In this document: piece after piece, positions 51,490-60,523 of the stretch
Position numbering within the stretch: the first letter of the stretch is position 1
How the letters are laid out: each line of letters starts with the position of its first letter
Assembly: GCA_030533325.1 (NCBI GenBank)
Contig: JAUNJJ010000001.1
Coordinates: 1 to 64,000, forward strand
Source: Oscillospiraceae bacterium
GTDB lineage: Bacteria > Bacillota > Clostridia > Oscillospirales > Ruminococcaceae
Direction: 5' to 3'
Length of the DNA stretch: 64,000 nt
Program-made: the position numbers and the translations under genes
The notes under the pieces: generated by a model
Seen by the model: the letters and a program-made list of their open reading frames with translations, nothing else
What the model was told of the DNA's origin: nothing
Database searches by the model: none

Positions 51490-52212
51490 AAATGCTTCTC
51501 CGCTGACAATTTTGTATCCCCCATCTGTAATCTGAACTATATTGTCAAATATCATAAAATGCTTACCGGTACACTGCCTGTTTAAATGGTAGTGTCCTGA
51601 AAACCAGAAATCGAAGTCCGTTTTGCTGCTTATTTTCTGAAAATAATCTGTTAGTATATTTGGAGGGTAGATGTTTGTCATTTTAAGTTCCTGCAAAATA
51701 TATGTCGGCAGGGAATGAGTTACAATGATATCTGTTTTCCATTCGTTCCTGCTAAGCACTTCTGCTCCGTATACCATCTCCTTCAAAGAAGGCATTTCTT
51801 CAGGCCAGATTGTTTTCCCCAGAATACGAAACTGTTTGTCATGACTTTCAGCACCGCCGAATGCAAATATATTCCTTCCGTCAATATTAAACATTCCTCC
51901 GCGGCACAGATGATAGATACTTCCGGATATTTTCTGAATCTGTCCGCCGTTCCAGTCTTCAATCTTATATCTTTTAAGAAGATTGTAGTTTTCGTGGTTA
52001 CCGTCAATCCACAGAGTTGTCCACGGCTTGTGTTCCAGCCATCGTAACCAGTATTTTTCAGTTTTCGATTCGTCCCATAAAAAACCGAAATCTCCGCAGA
52101 TTATCATGTAATCTTTTTTTGTCAGTTCAGACTGAATGGTGAATTCTTCTTTTCCGAATTTTCGAAGATCGTATTCACCGTGAACATCTCCGGTTATAAA
52201 AATCATATACAT
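51487..52212 (-). CDS. Calcineurin-like metallophosphoesterase
   Basis: 241 residues. The family motifs are visible in order: FITGDVHGEYD, IICGDFGFLWD, IDGNHENY, a late THSLPTYI and WFSGHYHL. These coordinate two metals. Substrate unknown. GGGGGAGGG SD. Confidence 0.9.
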   Translation of the reverse strand: MYMIFITGDVHGEYDLRKFGKEEFTIQSELTKKDYMIICGDFGFLWDESKTEKYWLRWLEHKPWTTLWIDGNHENYNLLKRYKIEDWNGGQIQKISGSIYHLCRGGMFNIDGRNIFAFGGAESHDKQFRILGKTIWPEEMPSLKEMVYGAEVLSRNEWKTDIIVTHSLPTYILQELKMTNIYPPNILTDYFQKISSKTDFDFWFSGHYHLNRQCTGKHFMIFDNIVQITDGGYKIVSGEAF

Positions 52213-52375
52213 TTTCCCTCCCCCGTACTATTTCCCTATACAAAAATTGTACCATTTTCATTAAAAGAAGTCAATGGAATTTGTTTATTTTGTTAGTTAT
52301 TACATAGTTGTATTCAGAAAAATGTGATATATATTATAAAATAAAAAAGAAGCAAATCAACTGATTTGCTTCTTC

Positions 52376-52450
52376 TGGTGACCCGTACGAGAATTGAACT
52401 CATGATTCCGCCGTGAAAGGGCAGCGTCTTAACCTCTTGACCAACGGGCC
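52376..52450 (-). tRNA. tRNA-Glu (TTC)
   Basis: On the minus strand: acceptor GGCCCGT with ACGGGTC, anticodon arm CTGCC-CTTTCAC-GGCGG with anticodon TTC, T arm GAGTTCAATTCTC, and encoded CCA. Confidence 0.93.
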
Positions 52451-52456
52451 GTTTAA

Positions 52457-52530
52457 TAGCGGCAGTGGGATTCGAACCTACGACCAATCGGGTATGAACC
52501 GAGTACTCTAGCCAGCTGAGCTATGCCGCC
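52457..52530 (-). tRNA. tRNA-Met (CAT), elongator-like
   Basis: Acceptor GGCGGCA with TGCCGCT, anticodon arm TCGGT-TCATAC-CCGA with anticodon CAT, T arm GTAGGTTCGAATCCCAC. CCA is not encoded. It is transcribed ahead of tRNA-Glu, 6 bp away. The 1-72 pair is not the mismatch expected of initiator tRNA; a tRNA-Ile2 cannot be excluded. Confidence 0.88.
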
Positions 52531-53033
52531 ATCTTTACTGTACTGTCGTTTTGCGTTTTCCCACAAGCGACTATTAAATTATACACTATTATGAGTGATA
52601 TGTCAAGTGTTTTTTTAAATTTTCAAAAAAAATTTTTATAAAAATTATGCCGAAAACAGAACAACATTATTAATAGTATTGTAGCTGCAGTAAATACATA
52701 GGGAAATTGATATATATTGCCTATGACAGAATATAAGAAAAGAGAAAATTTAATATTGGTGACATATGGAAGGTATCACCGTTTTTTTTAATTAATATTG
52801 TGTTATATTTCCGGCATAATATTTTATCTGTTTTTATATGTCTCTTATATGATATTAAAAAAATTCGAGATAAAAGCTGAAAAAACTGAGACTTACAGAA
52901 AATAATATAATTTTTATAAGTCTGTTGAATGCTGTTGAAAGTGTTAAAATATTGACATTGGACTTTGAACGGACAGAAAAAAGCCTTAATCAGTTGTTTG
53001 TACTGTATTCAGCTGTAAGCTTTTTCTGTGCAG
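52531..53033. other. A/T-rich intergenic region with two hairpins
   Basis: No confident gene. A terminator-like hairpin GGTGACA / TATCACC followed by GTTTTTTTT lies at about 52756-52790. A second, AAAAAGC(C)TTA / TAAGCTTTTT, lies at about 52977-53025. An open stretch at about 52910-53036 without ATG reads NAVESVKILTLDFERTEKSL and ends at the TAG of the partial MITE. Confidence 0.45.
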
Positions 53034-53073
53034 TATAGTGAACGCAAAAATAAGTTTGCTTTCACTTTTATTA
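53034..53073. mobile_element. Left-end fragment of the 37381-type MITE
   Basis: TATAGTGAACG then CAAAAATAAGTTTGCTTTCACT follows the left 40 bp of the complete MITE; the remainder is missing. It ends against the 3' end of the gene at 53071. Confidence 0.65.
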
Positions 53074-53322
53074 TGAGAGAAGATAATCTTCTGCTACATC
53101 ATTCACGAAGTCCGGGTGAACTATGTTTCTTACAAGTGTCTCTATGAAGTCTATAGCGGCTTCCCTGCGTGATGTGAAACTGTGAAGAACAGCTTCTCTG
53201 TTTGTTAAGTTGTCTCTTACCATTATACCGTATACATTCTGATGGGTATCATTGTCCTTTTCACAGAAAGCAGTGTAGATAAGTTCTGAGTTTCCAAGAC
53301 ATTCATTGTAAATTGTTTTCAT
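53071..53322 (-). CDS. DUF6514-like small protein
   Basis: 83 residues. IYGIMVRDNLTNREAVLHSF-type segment and FIETLVRNIVHPDFVNDVAEDYL match a small family seen in Clostridia (DUF6514 type). No signal or membrane segment. AGGAGG SD. Function unknown. Confidence 0.65.
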   Translation of the reverse strand: MKTIYNECLGNSELIYTAFCEKDNDTHQNVYGIMVRDNLTNREAVLHSFTSRREAAIDFIETLVRNIVHPDFVNDVAEDYLLS

Positions 53323-53999
53323 AGTGATTTCCTCCTGAATAAATATTTTATATTTTTTGTTTTGCTGTTTTGTTTTTGTTTATCGGGTATGGTCTAATTA
53401 TATATTATTGGTTCGGTGAATGCAATAGTTTCGCCCTAAGAGGTAATTCAAAATCCCTAAGAGGTATTTTATTTCCATATAAAGGTAAAAAACAGCCAGT
53501 TAATAGACTATTGTCTATTAACTGGCCTTGTAAATTCCAAAAGCAGCTCATTTATACGGCAGGGGAAACGTTATTTCTAAAAAAACAGGTATTATTTTAA
53601 CTGTTTATCATAATGATATGCAAACTGGTTATTTTTCCTGTACATAGTATATATTTTTATAATATCAGAGAGTTATACTCTCCCCGCTTATAGAAGTGGG
53701 GGACTTCTTGTTAATATAGGTTAAAACGAAAAAAGCCAGGCACAGAACAATGAAAAACAAACTATTAGCATGGCACTACACTGGAAAACAAGAAAGATTT
53801 TAGGAGAAAATTGCGGTTGTAAACCCATTTGCAACTCATTTTAAACCTCACAACCGAATATTTTCAACCTTGATGCAACCACGTGTGGAAGAACAAATAA
53901 ATCCGACTTGCAGAGAGGTACCTTCAAAAAGCGATTGTCAACTACAGCATAAACTAAGTTTGCAATTTTTGAAAAACAGTGTGTCGGTAAAAATAAAAA
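53323..53999. other. Gene-poor stretch with a transposon-end relic
   Basis: No supported gene. A stem CCAGTTAATAGAC / GTCTATTAACTGG lies at about 53493-53525. The hairpin TCCCCGCTTA / AGTGGGGGA followed by CTTCTTG (53681-53710) resembles the right end of IS200/IS605-type elements. No tnpA or tnpB is present. Confidence 0.5.
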
Positions 54000-54080
54000 G
54001 TTGTCAAATATAAAAAAATATATTGACAACTCGTCGATAAAAAGATATAATTATAGTATCAGTTATGTTCAGTTGACAAC
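54000..54080 (+). promoter_or_regulatory. Promoter with TTGACAAC operators
   Basis: TTGACA (54023-54028), 17-bp spacer, TATAAT (54046-54051). GTTGTCAA (54000-54007) and TTGACAAC (54023-54030) form an inverted repeat over the -35 box; a third TTGACAAC lies at 54073-54080 in the leader. Autoregulation by the HTH protein that follows is inferred. Confidence 0.7.
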
Positions 54081-54107
54081 ATATTTTGTTTGCCGGGAGG
54101 GAATCAG

Positions 54108-54692
54108 ATGGAGCAGACAGAACAGCAGTATGTTACAATAAAAGAATTCGCAACTCTTGCCAACGTAACTACTCAGGCAGTTTATAAACGATTAAACCAG
54201 ACTGACAGTGCTTTAAACAAGTATATTCAGTATAACGGAAAAATGAAACTTATCAGCAAGGAAGCACTGGAGCTTTTTGCTGATGCCCCTGTAAACCAGC
54301 AGAATCAGACTGCAGATGGTTCAGATGGGGTATATGAGGATCTCAGTATTCAGGCACAGACCAATTTATTCTCATCATATTTTGATGCAACCCTGAAAGT
54401 CCTTTCTGATCAGATTACATCAAAAGATCAGCAGATAAAAGAACTTATGGAAAGCAGCAGCAGTCAGAGTCAGAAGATGCAGGAGCAGTTGGTTGCAAAG
54501 GATAAACAGCTGCAGGAACAGCTTTCGGCAAAGGATAAGCAGATTGCTGAGTTGCAGCGGCTTATAGATCAGCAGCAGCAGCTTCACAGAGCAGAGCAGG
54601 AACAGTTCAGACTTATTACCGCTGGTGCAAATGAGAAAAAAGGATTCTTCAAGAGACTTTTTCACAAAAAGGACAATGAAACTTCAGTTTAA
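54108..54692 (+). CDS. HTH protein with long coiled coil
   Basis: 194 residues from the ATG at 54108 (GGGAGGG SD); the TTG 18 nt earlier overlaps the SD. Residues about 8-60 are a MerR-like helix-turn-helix (YVTIKEFATLANVTTQAVYK). Residues about 105-175 are a Gln/Lys-rich coiled coil with the repeat AKDKQLQEQL-SAKDKQIAEL. A basic end follows (KKGFFKRLFHKKD). This plan is found in plasmid- or phage-type partition and replication accessory proteins; the exact role is unknown. Confidence 0.75.
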   Translation: MEQTEQQYVTIKEFATLANVTTQAVYKRLNQTDSALNKYIQYNGKMKLISKEALELFADAPVNQQNQTADGSDGVYEDLSIQAQTNLFSSYFDATLKVLSDQITSKDQQIKELMESSSSQSQKMQEQLVAKDKQLQEQLSAKDKQIAELQRLIDQQQQLHRAEQEQFRLITAGANEKKGFFKRLFHKKDNETSV

Positions 54693-54699
54693 AACATAG

Positions 54700-54747
54700 T
54701 AACAAACGAGGTTGTTAGCCCTGCAAAGGCTAACAACCTCGTTTGTT
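54700..54747. terminator. Bidirectional terminator
   Basis: AACAAACGAGGTTGTTAGCC / GGCTAACAACCTCGTTTGTT, a 20-bp perfect stem between convergent genes. Confidence 0.95.
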
Positions 54748-55601
54748 TATTTGTAAACCCCGGAAACAACCCGTATAATACCACTAAGATCCGGATAGGT
54801 TTTTATATCGGAGAAACCGTTTTTTATAAGAATCTCTGAAACATCTCTTTCCTGGTTTAAACCAATCTCAAAAAAGATCATACCGCCTTTTTTCAGAGAT
54901 TGTTTCCAGATGGATGTTATTCCACGATAGAACATCAGACCGTCCTTACCGCCCCGGAGAGCCATTTTCGGTTCGAATGATACTTCTTTCTGAAGTACAC
55001 TCATATCTTCCGGAGTCAGATAAGGCGGATTGGATGTAATTATATCTATATTCTTAAAATTACAGCACAGACCCGGATCAAGCACATCTCCGTTGTATAC
55101 AGTTACTTTCGACCGGTTAAGTTCGATATTTCTTGTAAGATAGTCCATAGCTTTGTCAGAGTACTCTACAGCACCAATTCTTGCACTGTTAAGATGTTTT
55201 TCAAGAGCTATTGCAATACATCCGCTGCCGCTGCACAAATCAAGAATATACGGTGATGCATTGGTTGTTGATGCAACCTGGTTTAATACACATTCAACAA
55301 GAGTTTCAGTATCCTGACGAGGAATCAGAACTCCTTCACCTACATAAAAAGGAAGTCCGAAAAATTCCCATTCACCAAGTATATACTGAAGAGGGTATCC
55401 TGTAATTCTCTTTCCGGCAATTTTCTGAACCAGTGAAACCTGTTCGTCTGAAAGAGCAAGGCCTGGGTTTGCAATCATTTTCTCATGTCTGATACAAAGG
55501 GCGTGTTCAAGAATACAACGTGTTTCAAATATGTAGTCATCTATATTGCTTTGTTTCAGAAGAATTTTAAGGTTGGTTGATAGTTGACTTATGGTTACCA
55601 A
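54747..55601 (-). CDS. prmC: Release-factor glutamine methyltransferase PrmC
   Basis: 284 residues. An N-terminal helical domain is followed by the SAM-binding motif ILDLCSGSGCIAIALEK and the catalytic NPPY (ITSNPPYLTPEDM). It methylates the Gln of the GGQ motif in RF1/RF2. The start overlaps the end of yqhQ by 7 bp, showing coupling. Confidence 0.95.
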   Translation of the reverse strand: MVTISQLSTNLKILLKQSNIDDYIFETRCILEHALCIRHEKMIANPGLALSDEQVSLVQKIAGKRITGYPLQYILGEWEFFGLPFYVGEGVLIPRQDTETLVECVLNQVASTTNASPYILDLCSGSGCIAIALEKHLNSARIGAVEYSDKAMDYLTRNIELNRSKVTVYNGDVLDPGLCCNFKNIDIITSNPPYLTPEDMSVLQKEVSFEPKMALRGGKDGLMFYRGITSIWKQSLKKGGMIFFEIGLNQERDVSEILIKNGFSDIKTYPDLSGIIRVVSGVYK

Positions 55602-56548
55602 ATGTCATCCTCCATATTTTCCGGAATACAAGGTTTAATAGCAGCTATTGCAACTTCAATCTGTGAATCATCAGGTTCACGGGTTGTAAGACGTTGAATT
55701 TTCAGACCCGGTGCGGAAATAATTCTTGTAAAGGTATTGTTTTTTCTTCCGGCCAGCCTTATAAGCTCATAGGCTATTCCGATAATAAACGGAAGAAGAA
55801 TTAGCTGTACAAGAAGTCTGAGAAAGATTCTGGTTGTTTTTCCGTATGATGAAAATGACGGAATGAAACAGAATACGAATATACTTGTAAAAAGTGTGAT
55901 GAATATAAAGCTTGTCCCACATCTTGGATGAAAACGTGAATGTTTTTTTACGTTTTCAACTGTAAGCTCCTCATGTGCTTCCAGACATGCTATAGTTTTG
56001 TGTTCTGCACCATGATATTCATATGTTCTTTTTATATCTTTCATCTTTGAAGTAAGAGCAAGATATCCTATGAAGATCATTATTTTAATTATACCTTCAA
56101 CGGCAGTACGGAGTATGGTCATATGTTCAACAGGTTTGGTAACCAGAGTTGGTATAAATTTAAACAGAAACAAACTCAGTACCACTCCAATAACCATTGC
56201 CACTGCTGAAAGTATTCCCATAAGCTGTTCACCGAATTTATCGGTCAGCCACTTTTCAAACTTTGTCATTTCTTCCTCTTCATCTTCTTCAGTCATTTGT
56301 TTTTCAGCTGATTTCATAAGACATTTGTAGCCGGTTACGAGTGATGAAATAAAGTTGAAACTTCCGCGTATAAAAGGTGTTTTCTTGTACCATGGAGCAT
56401 TTTTCCCGTTATTCTCATCCCATGTTTCGAGATCAATCGTTCCGTCAGGGAGACGGCATGCCATTGCTGATTTATAAACCCCTTTCATCATAATTCCTTC
56501 AATAAGTGCCTGACCGCCTATTTTTGACTTATAAACTTCTTTACCCAT
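55595..56548 (-). CDS. yqhQ: DUF1385 membrane protein YqhQ
   Basis: 317 residues. The start IGGQALIEGIMMKGVYKSAMA is the family signature, and YEYHGAEHKTIACLEAHEEL and HSRFHPRCGTSFIFIT are the conserved His/Cys-rich segments. At least four membrane helices. Its role is not established. It is the usual neighbour of prmC in Firmicutes. Confidence 0.93.
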   Translation of the reverse strand: MGKEVYKSKIGGQALIEGIMMKGVYKSAMACRLPDGTIDLETWDENNGKNAPWYKKTPFIRGSFNFISSLVTGYKCLMKSAEKQMTEEDEEEEMTKFEKWLTDKFGEQLMGILSAVAMVIGVVLSLFLFKFIPTLVTKPVEHMTILRTAVEGIIKIMIFIGYLALTSKMKDIKRTYEYHGAEHKTIACLEAHEELTVENVKKHSRFHPRCGTSFIFITLFTSIFVFCFIPSFSSYGKTTRIFLRLLVQLILLPFIIGIAYELIRLAGRKNNTFTRIISAPGLKIQRLTTREPDDSQIEVAIAAIKPCIPENMEDDIW

Positions 56549-56642
56549 AAATACCTCTTTTCTGATGTATAAAAAATATTGGTTTAAAGATAAAAACAGG
56601 TTGTATTATTTTGCAACCTGTATGAGCTGTATGCTGCATAGT

Positions 56643-58112
56643 TTAATTGTTGTTTTTGTGAGATGATTCTGTTGGAAGAATAATCTCAACTGTAGTACCA
56701 ACATGTTCTTCACTTTCTATATTAAGCTGACCATGATGCATGGATATAATCTCATCTGCAACCGCAAGACCAATTCCTGATCCTCTTTTTGAGTGATTTG
56801 CCTTGAAAAATTTTGTTTTAATCTTAGGAAGATCAGCTGCTGATATGCCGCATCCGTTGTCGCTTACAGTTATGCAGATATGTTTCTCATCAAGCCGGGA
56901 TGCATTTATTTCTATATGGCTTTTGTGGTTCGGACTGCTGGAATATTTTATTGCATTGTCAATAATATTTATAAATACTTGTCTTAAGCGGTTTTTATCT
57001 CCGAAAATAAACGGAAGCATTTCAGGAGAGTTGTAACTGATTACTGTGTTTTCATGTTTTGCTTTTTCAGTATAGATTAGTATTGCATCTTCAAGTTCTG
57101 CAAGAATATCAATTACAGACATCTGCAAAGTAAATTTTCCGTTCTGAATTCTTGAGAAGTCAAGCAGTTCTTCAACCATCTGGGAAAGACGTTCAGTTTC
57201 ACTTACAATTACTCTGATGCCTTTTCTGGTTGTTTCTTCATCGTTTTCTGCATTTATGGTTTCTGCCCAGCCTTTTATCGCTGTCAGAGGCGTTCTGAGC
57301 TCATGTGAAACTGATGATATAAATTCGTTTTTCATAGCCTCTGCAGTTGACAACTCATCAGCCATATGGTTTATAGAATCACACAGCTGACCAATCTCAT
57401 CATTTGTTTCTATTGGAATTCGCTCAGTAAAATCACCCATTGCAAATTTTTTTGTTGCACCGTTTACTTTCTGAACAGGTCTGACAATGGAACCTACAAA
57501 GTAAACTCCGGAAAAAACAAGCGGCAGAAGAACAAGCATACAGCATGTGATAATAAGAAGCGTCATCGCTGAAATGGTGCTGTCTACATCTGAAAGCGAT
57601 ACAACCACGCGCATTGCAGAGTAGTCTGAGTTTTTGGAGGACACCGGATAGGAAACGGCCATAATCTTTTCATTATTTTCAGATTTTCCGTGCCAGTAAC
57701 CAAAGCTTTTGTTTTCCATTGCTTCATCATAATCATCCATTGAAACGGAATCATCAGGTGAAAACCCGGATGATGTAATTACAACCTTTCCTTTTGAGTT
57801 GATTGCCATAAGTTCAATTTTATCCTTATCTGAAAAGGTTTCAACCATGTTGCGGACTTCAGACGAAAAGTTTTTGTTTGTATCAGTTGAATACTTGCTC
57901 AGTACACTTGTTATGGTTGTAAGCTTTCCGGTCAGATACTGCTGGGTTGAAACATAGTAGTAGTTCTGGATTGCATAAATCATTATGGTTGCAATTACAA
58001 ACAAAATAAGGATGAGGATGGCCAGATTGTTGAAAACCCATCTGTAAACTATGGAATCTCTCGAAAACCTTTTTTTCTCACCTTTTGAGGTGGTTGTAAA
58101 CTCATTTTTCAT
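56643..58112 (-). CDS. Sensor histidine kinase (OmpR-partner type)
   Basis: 489 residues from the ATG at 58112, 11 bp inside the end of the response-regulator gene. Two membrane helices (about 25-47 and 178-203) enclose an extracellular sensor of about 130 residues. HAMP, HisKA (FISSVSHELRTPLTAIKGWAE; phospho-His) and HATPase_c (NIIDNAIKYSS, DNGCGI, GSGIGLAV) follow. The kinase resembles PhoR/WalK-type enzymes. It acts with the regulator encoded just upstream; a longer frame to 58175 exists but would overlap more. Confidence 0.93.
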   Translation of the reverse strand: MKNEFTTTSKGEKKRFSRDSIVYRWVFNNLAILILILFVIATIMIYAIQNYYYVSTQQYLTGKLTTITSVLSKYSTDTNKNFSSEVRNMVETFSDKDKIELMAINSKGKVVITSSGFSPDDSVSMDDYDEAMENKSFGYWHGKSENNEKIMAVSYPVSSKNSDYSAMRVVVSLSDVDSTISAMTLLIITCCMLVLLPLVFSGVYFVGSIVRPVQKVNGATKKFAMGDFTERIPIETNDEIGQLCDSINHMADELSTAEAMKNEFISSVSHELRTPLTAIKGWAETINAENDEETTRKGIRVIVSETERLSQMVEELLDFSRIQNGKFTLQMSVIDILAELEDAILIYTEKAKHENTVISYNSPEMLPFIFGDKNRLRQVFINIIDNAIKYSSSPNHKSHIEINASRLDEKHICITVSDNGCGISAADLPKIKTKFFKANHSKRGSGIGLAVADEIISMHHGQLNIESEEHVGTTVEIILPTESSHKNNN

Positions 58113-58800
58113 TCCATTTGTAACCGAATCCCCAGATTGTAATGATGTACTGAGGGCTTGAAGGTTCATCTTCAATCTTCATTCGTATTCTTCTTATATT
58201 TACATCCACTATTTTTTCATCTCCTACATATGTTTCACCCCATATGTGGTTAAGTATACTTGTACGGTCAAGTGCGGTATTTTTATTGTTCATAAAGTAC
58301 TCAAGAATCTGATATTCTACCTGAGTAAGATCTATGAGTTTGTTGTTCTTTGATACTGTACGGCTTTTGAGGTTGAGCTGAAACGGACCGGATTCGATTA
58401 TTGGTGATTCTTCAGACTTCATGAAACTCATACAAACTCTTCTGTATATTGCGTCTACTCTGGCTGTAAGTTCCGATGGTGAAAACGGTTTTGTCATGTA
58501 GTCATCAGCACCTATCATGAGACCACTGACTTTGTCCATTTCCTGTGTTTTTGCAGAGAGCATTATTATTCCAAGAGTTGAGCTTTTTTCCCTTAGTTTT
58601 TTGCATACAGTAAATCCGTCGATTCCGGGCATCATGATGTCAAGAAGTGCAACATCAAAATTTCCATGTTCACTTTCAAATACTCTGAGTGCTTCTTCGC
58701 CGCAGTTTACGTCTGTAACATCATATCCTGCCCGCTTGAGGTTGATTACAACAAAGTCGCGTATAACGTCTTCGTCTTCACATACTAAGATTCTTTTCAT
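58102..58800 (-). CDS. OmpR-family response regulator
   Basis: 232 residues. Receiver domain with the acidic pair (CEDED), the phospho-acceptor Asp in ALLDIMMPG, the switch Ser in MLSAKT and KPFSPSELTARV. The winged-helix output domain ends TIWGFGYKWNEK. First of the two-component pair; the lipoprotein gene upstream (58821) is probably in the same operon. Confidence 0.95.
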   Translation of the reverse strand: MKRILVCEDEDVIRDFVVINLKRAGYDVTDVNCGEEALRVFESEHGNFDVALLDIMMPGIDGFTVCKKLREKSSTLGIIMLSAKTQEMDKVSGLMIGADDYMTKPFSPSELTARVDAIYRRVCMSFMKSEESPIIESGPFQLNLKSRTVSKNNKLIDLTQVEYQILEYFMNNKNTALDRTSILNHIWGETYVGDEKIVDVNIRRIRMKIEDEPSSPQYIITIWGFGYKWNEK

Positions 58801-58820
58801 TTTTTAACTCCCCTTTTTGT

Positions 58821-60158
58821 TTATGAAATAATTTTAAAGTTAAACAGTATTTCACTTGGTGACAGAGAAAGCGGATTACTGCCGTTGTCCGGAAGGCAAG
58901 CAAGATAAATTGTGTCTCCGAACGAGTATATCTGTTCATAGGCAGCATATTCTTTTTCCTGCATTATTTTTTCTGCTTCTGACGAACCTGCAACGCATAT
59001 TTTCATGAGTTCAGTGTGTTTATCCGGATTTTCATCATAGCTGCAGAAAATTATATCATCGTTTGATGATCTGACGGTTACTTTATCTTCCCATTTTTCC
59101 GGGAGCATAAAGGCATATCCGTCTGTTATGCTGTAATAACTTGAATATTTTCTGACAAACATATTGTTTTCGAGAACATACCAGTTGGTCATATATATCT
59201 GTTCAGTTTCAGGTTTATCTTCATATCCTTTGAAAACTGTATTCATAGGAATTTCAATAATACCGTCATTGTCTATATCACGTGAAATCAGATAGGATTT
59301 TCTCATTGTACGGTTTACAGATGGTGATTCAATATTATCCGCATTTACAGAAGTAAGGGTTAAGGTACCGTTATCATTTGCAACCGGCTTAAGTATTTCT
59401 GTTATAATGGTATTTGTATTAATATAAGAGTCAAGGTAAACTGCGGTTATATTGTCTGAAAGTCTGCCGTATATCATCTGAGCAATATCAGATGAGTTTT
59501 CTGAAAGATTCAGAACAGGTCCGGAAACAAGAGTATTGTTCTGGTCGAGCCATTTTAGCTGTGCAGTGTTTCCTTCAGGATTGTTGTTTATAATCAGAAG
59601 CTCATTTTCACCATCATTATTTATATCGGTTACATCCATAGCTGAATATGTACCGAGGTACTGAGGTTCAGGTTTCTGTTCATCATCATATACGAAAATC
59701 TGCGCACTTTTTTCAGTTGCACTGCCTGTTCCAATGATGATATTTGTTATATCAGATGCTCCGAGTTTTGATATAAAAACCCGTTCTATTTCATCTCCGT
59801 TTGCTGCAAAGTCGTACATGGAATTCCATTTTCCGTCTTTCTGATCAAGAAAGTTTATACGAAGGGTGGAAAGATCATTGCCGCTGAAGTTTGATTTTTC
59901 ATAGAATACTATAGCTTCTTCGGTAGGTTCGTCATCAATATCAGCAACTACAAAAGCGGAAAGATATGAGCCTGACTTCGGATACTTAAGGCTTATTTTT
60001 GAACCGTCTGCATTAATCAGAGCGTTGTATATCTGCTCATGCTGTTCACTTAGTTTAGGTGGTTTGAGATAGGATTCAACACCGGATATGATTGTACATC
60101 CGGACAGTAGAAATGCTAAGGCTGCGGAAAGGATTACAGTTTTAATACGTGATTTTAT
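58821..60158 (-). CDS. Lipoprotein with FG-GAP-like repeats, apparent ATA start
   Basis: 445 residues if started at the ATA at 60158. This is the only candidate with correct spacing (7 nt) from a full GGAGG SD, and it gives a perfect lipoprotein signal: KSRIKTVILSAALAFLLSGC. No ATG, GTG or TTG occurs in frame before the ATG at 59819, which would remove the signal and about 113 conserved-looking residues. The mature part has repeated DIDDE-, DINNDGENELLIIN- and DIDNDGIIEIP-type FG-GAP/VCBS calcium-loop motifs, suggesting a beta-propeller. It lies 20 bp upstream of the response-regulator gene, so it may take part in sensing. Confidence 0.75.
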   Translation of the reverse strand: MKSRIKTVILSAALAFLLSGCTIISGVESYLKPPKLSEQHEQIYNALINADGSKISLKYPKSGSYLSAFVVADIDDEPTEEAIVFYEKSNFSGNDLSTLRINFLDQKDGKWNSMYDFAANGDEIERVFISKLGASDITNIIIGTGSATEKSAQIFVYDDEQKPEPQYLGTYSAMDVTDINNDGENELLIINNNPEGNTAQLKWLDQNNTLVSGPVLNLSENSSDIAQMIYGRLSDNITAVYLDSYINTNTIITEILKPVANDNGTLTLTSVNADNIESPSVNRTMRKSYLISRDIDNDGIIEIPMNTVFKGYEDKPETEQIYMTNWYVLENNMFVRKYSSYYSITDGYAFMLPEKWEDKVTVRSSNDDIIFCSYDENPDKHTELMKICVAGSSEAEKIMQEKEYAAYEQIYSFGDTIYLACLPDNGSNPLSLSPSEILFNFKIIS

Positions 60159-60523
60159 ATTGACTCCTCCCTTTGTAAATGCTTATACACAATATATATT
60201 ATATCATATCATCAGGATTTTAGCAAACAATTTCTGGGTTTGCAAAATATTTTTGAACTGCACAGAGGGTTTGATAGCATAACCCGCATAAACACGCCGT
60301 TTCAAGGCTGCGGTTTACAAGTTGCGGGAGAGGTTGTAAATCGGAAACAGCCGGAGTTGTAAACCGAATGGTAACAATAAATGTGGCTTTTATATGTTAC
60401 TATTGTGATGTTTATTGACAAAGAAAAATATAATGCGTATAATTATAGTAATGATGCTGGTGTATTATGATGCCGGATGGGAAATGATTAGCTGCTTCCG
60501 GCAGCTGAAAGGAGGATGTAAAT
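60159..60523. other. Intergenic region between divergent units
   Basis: CGGTTTACAA (about 60311) and TTGTAAACCG (about 60357), with AGGTTGTAAATCGG between, form an inverted-repeat cluster. A possible plus-strand promoter TTGACA ... TATAAT lies at about 60415-60445. No gene seen. Confidence 0.45.

Noticed and set aside
53370..53600. 76-codon plus-strand frame
   Set aside because: It includes a perfect inverted repeat (CCAGTTAATAGAC) and has no SD or protein-like pattern.
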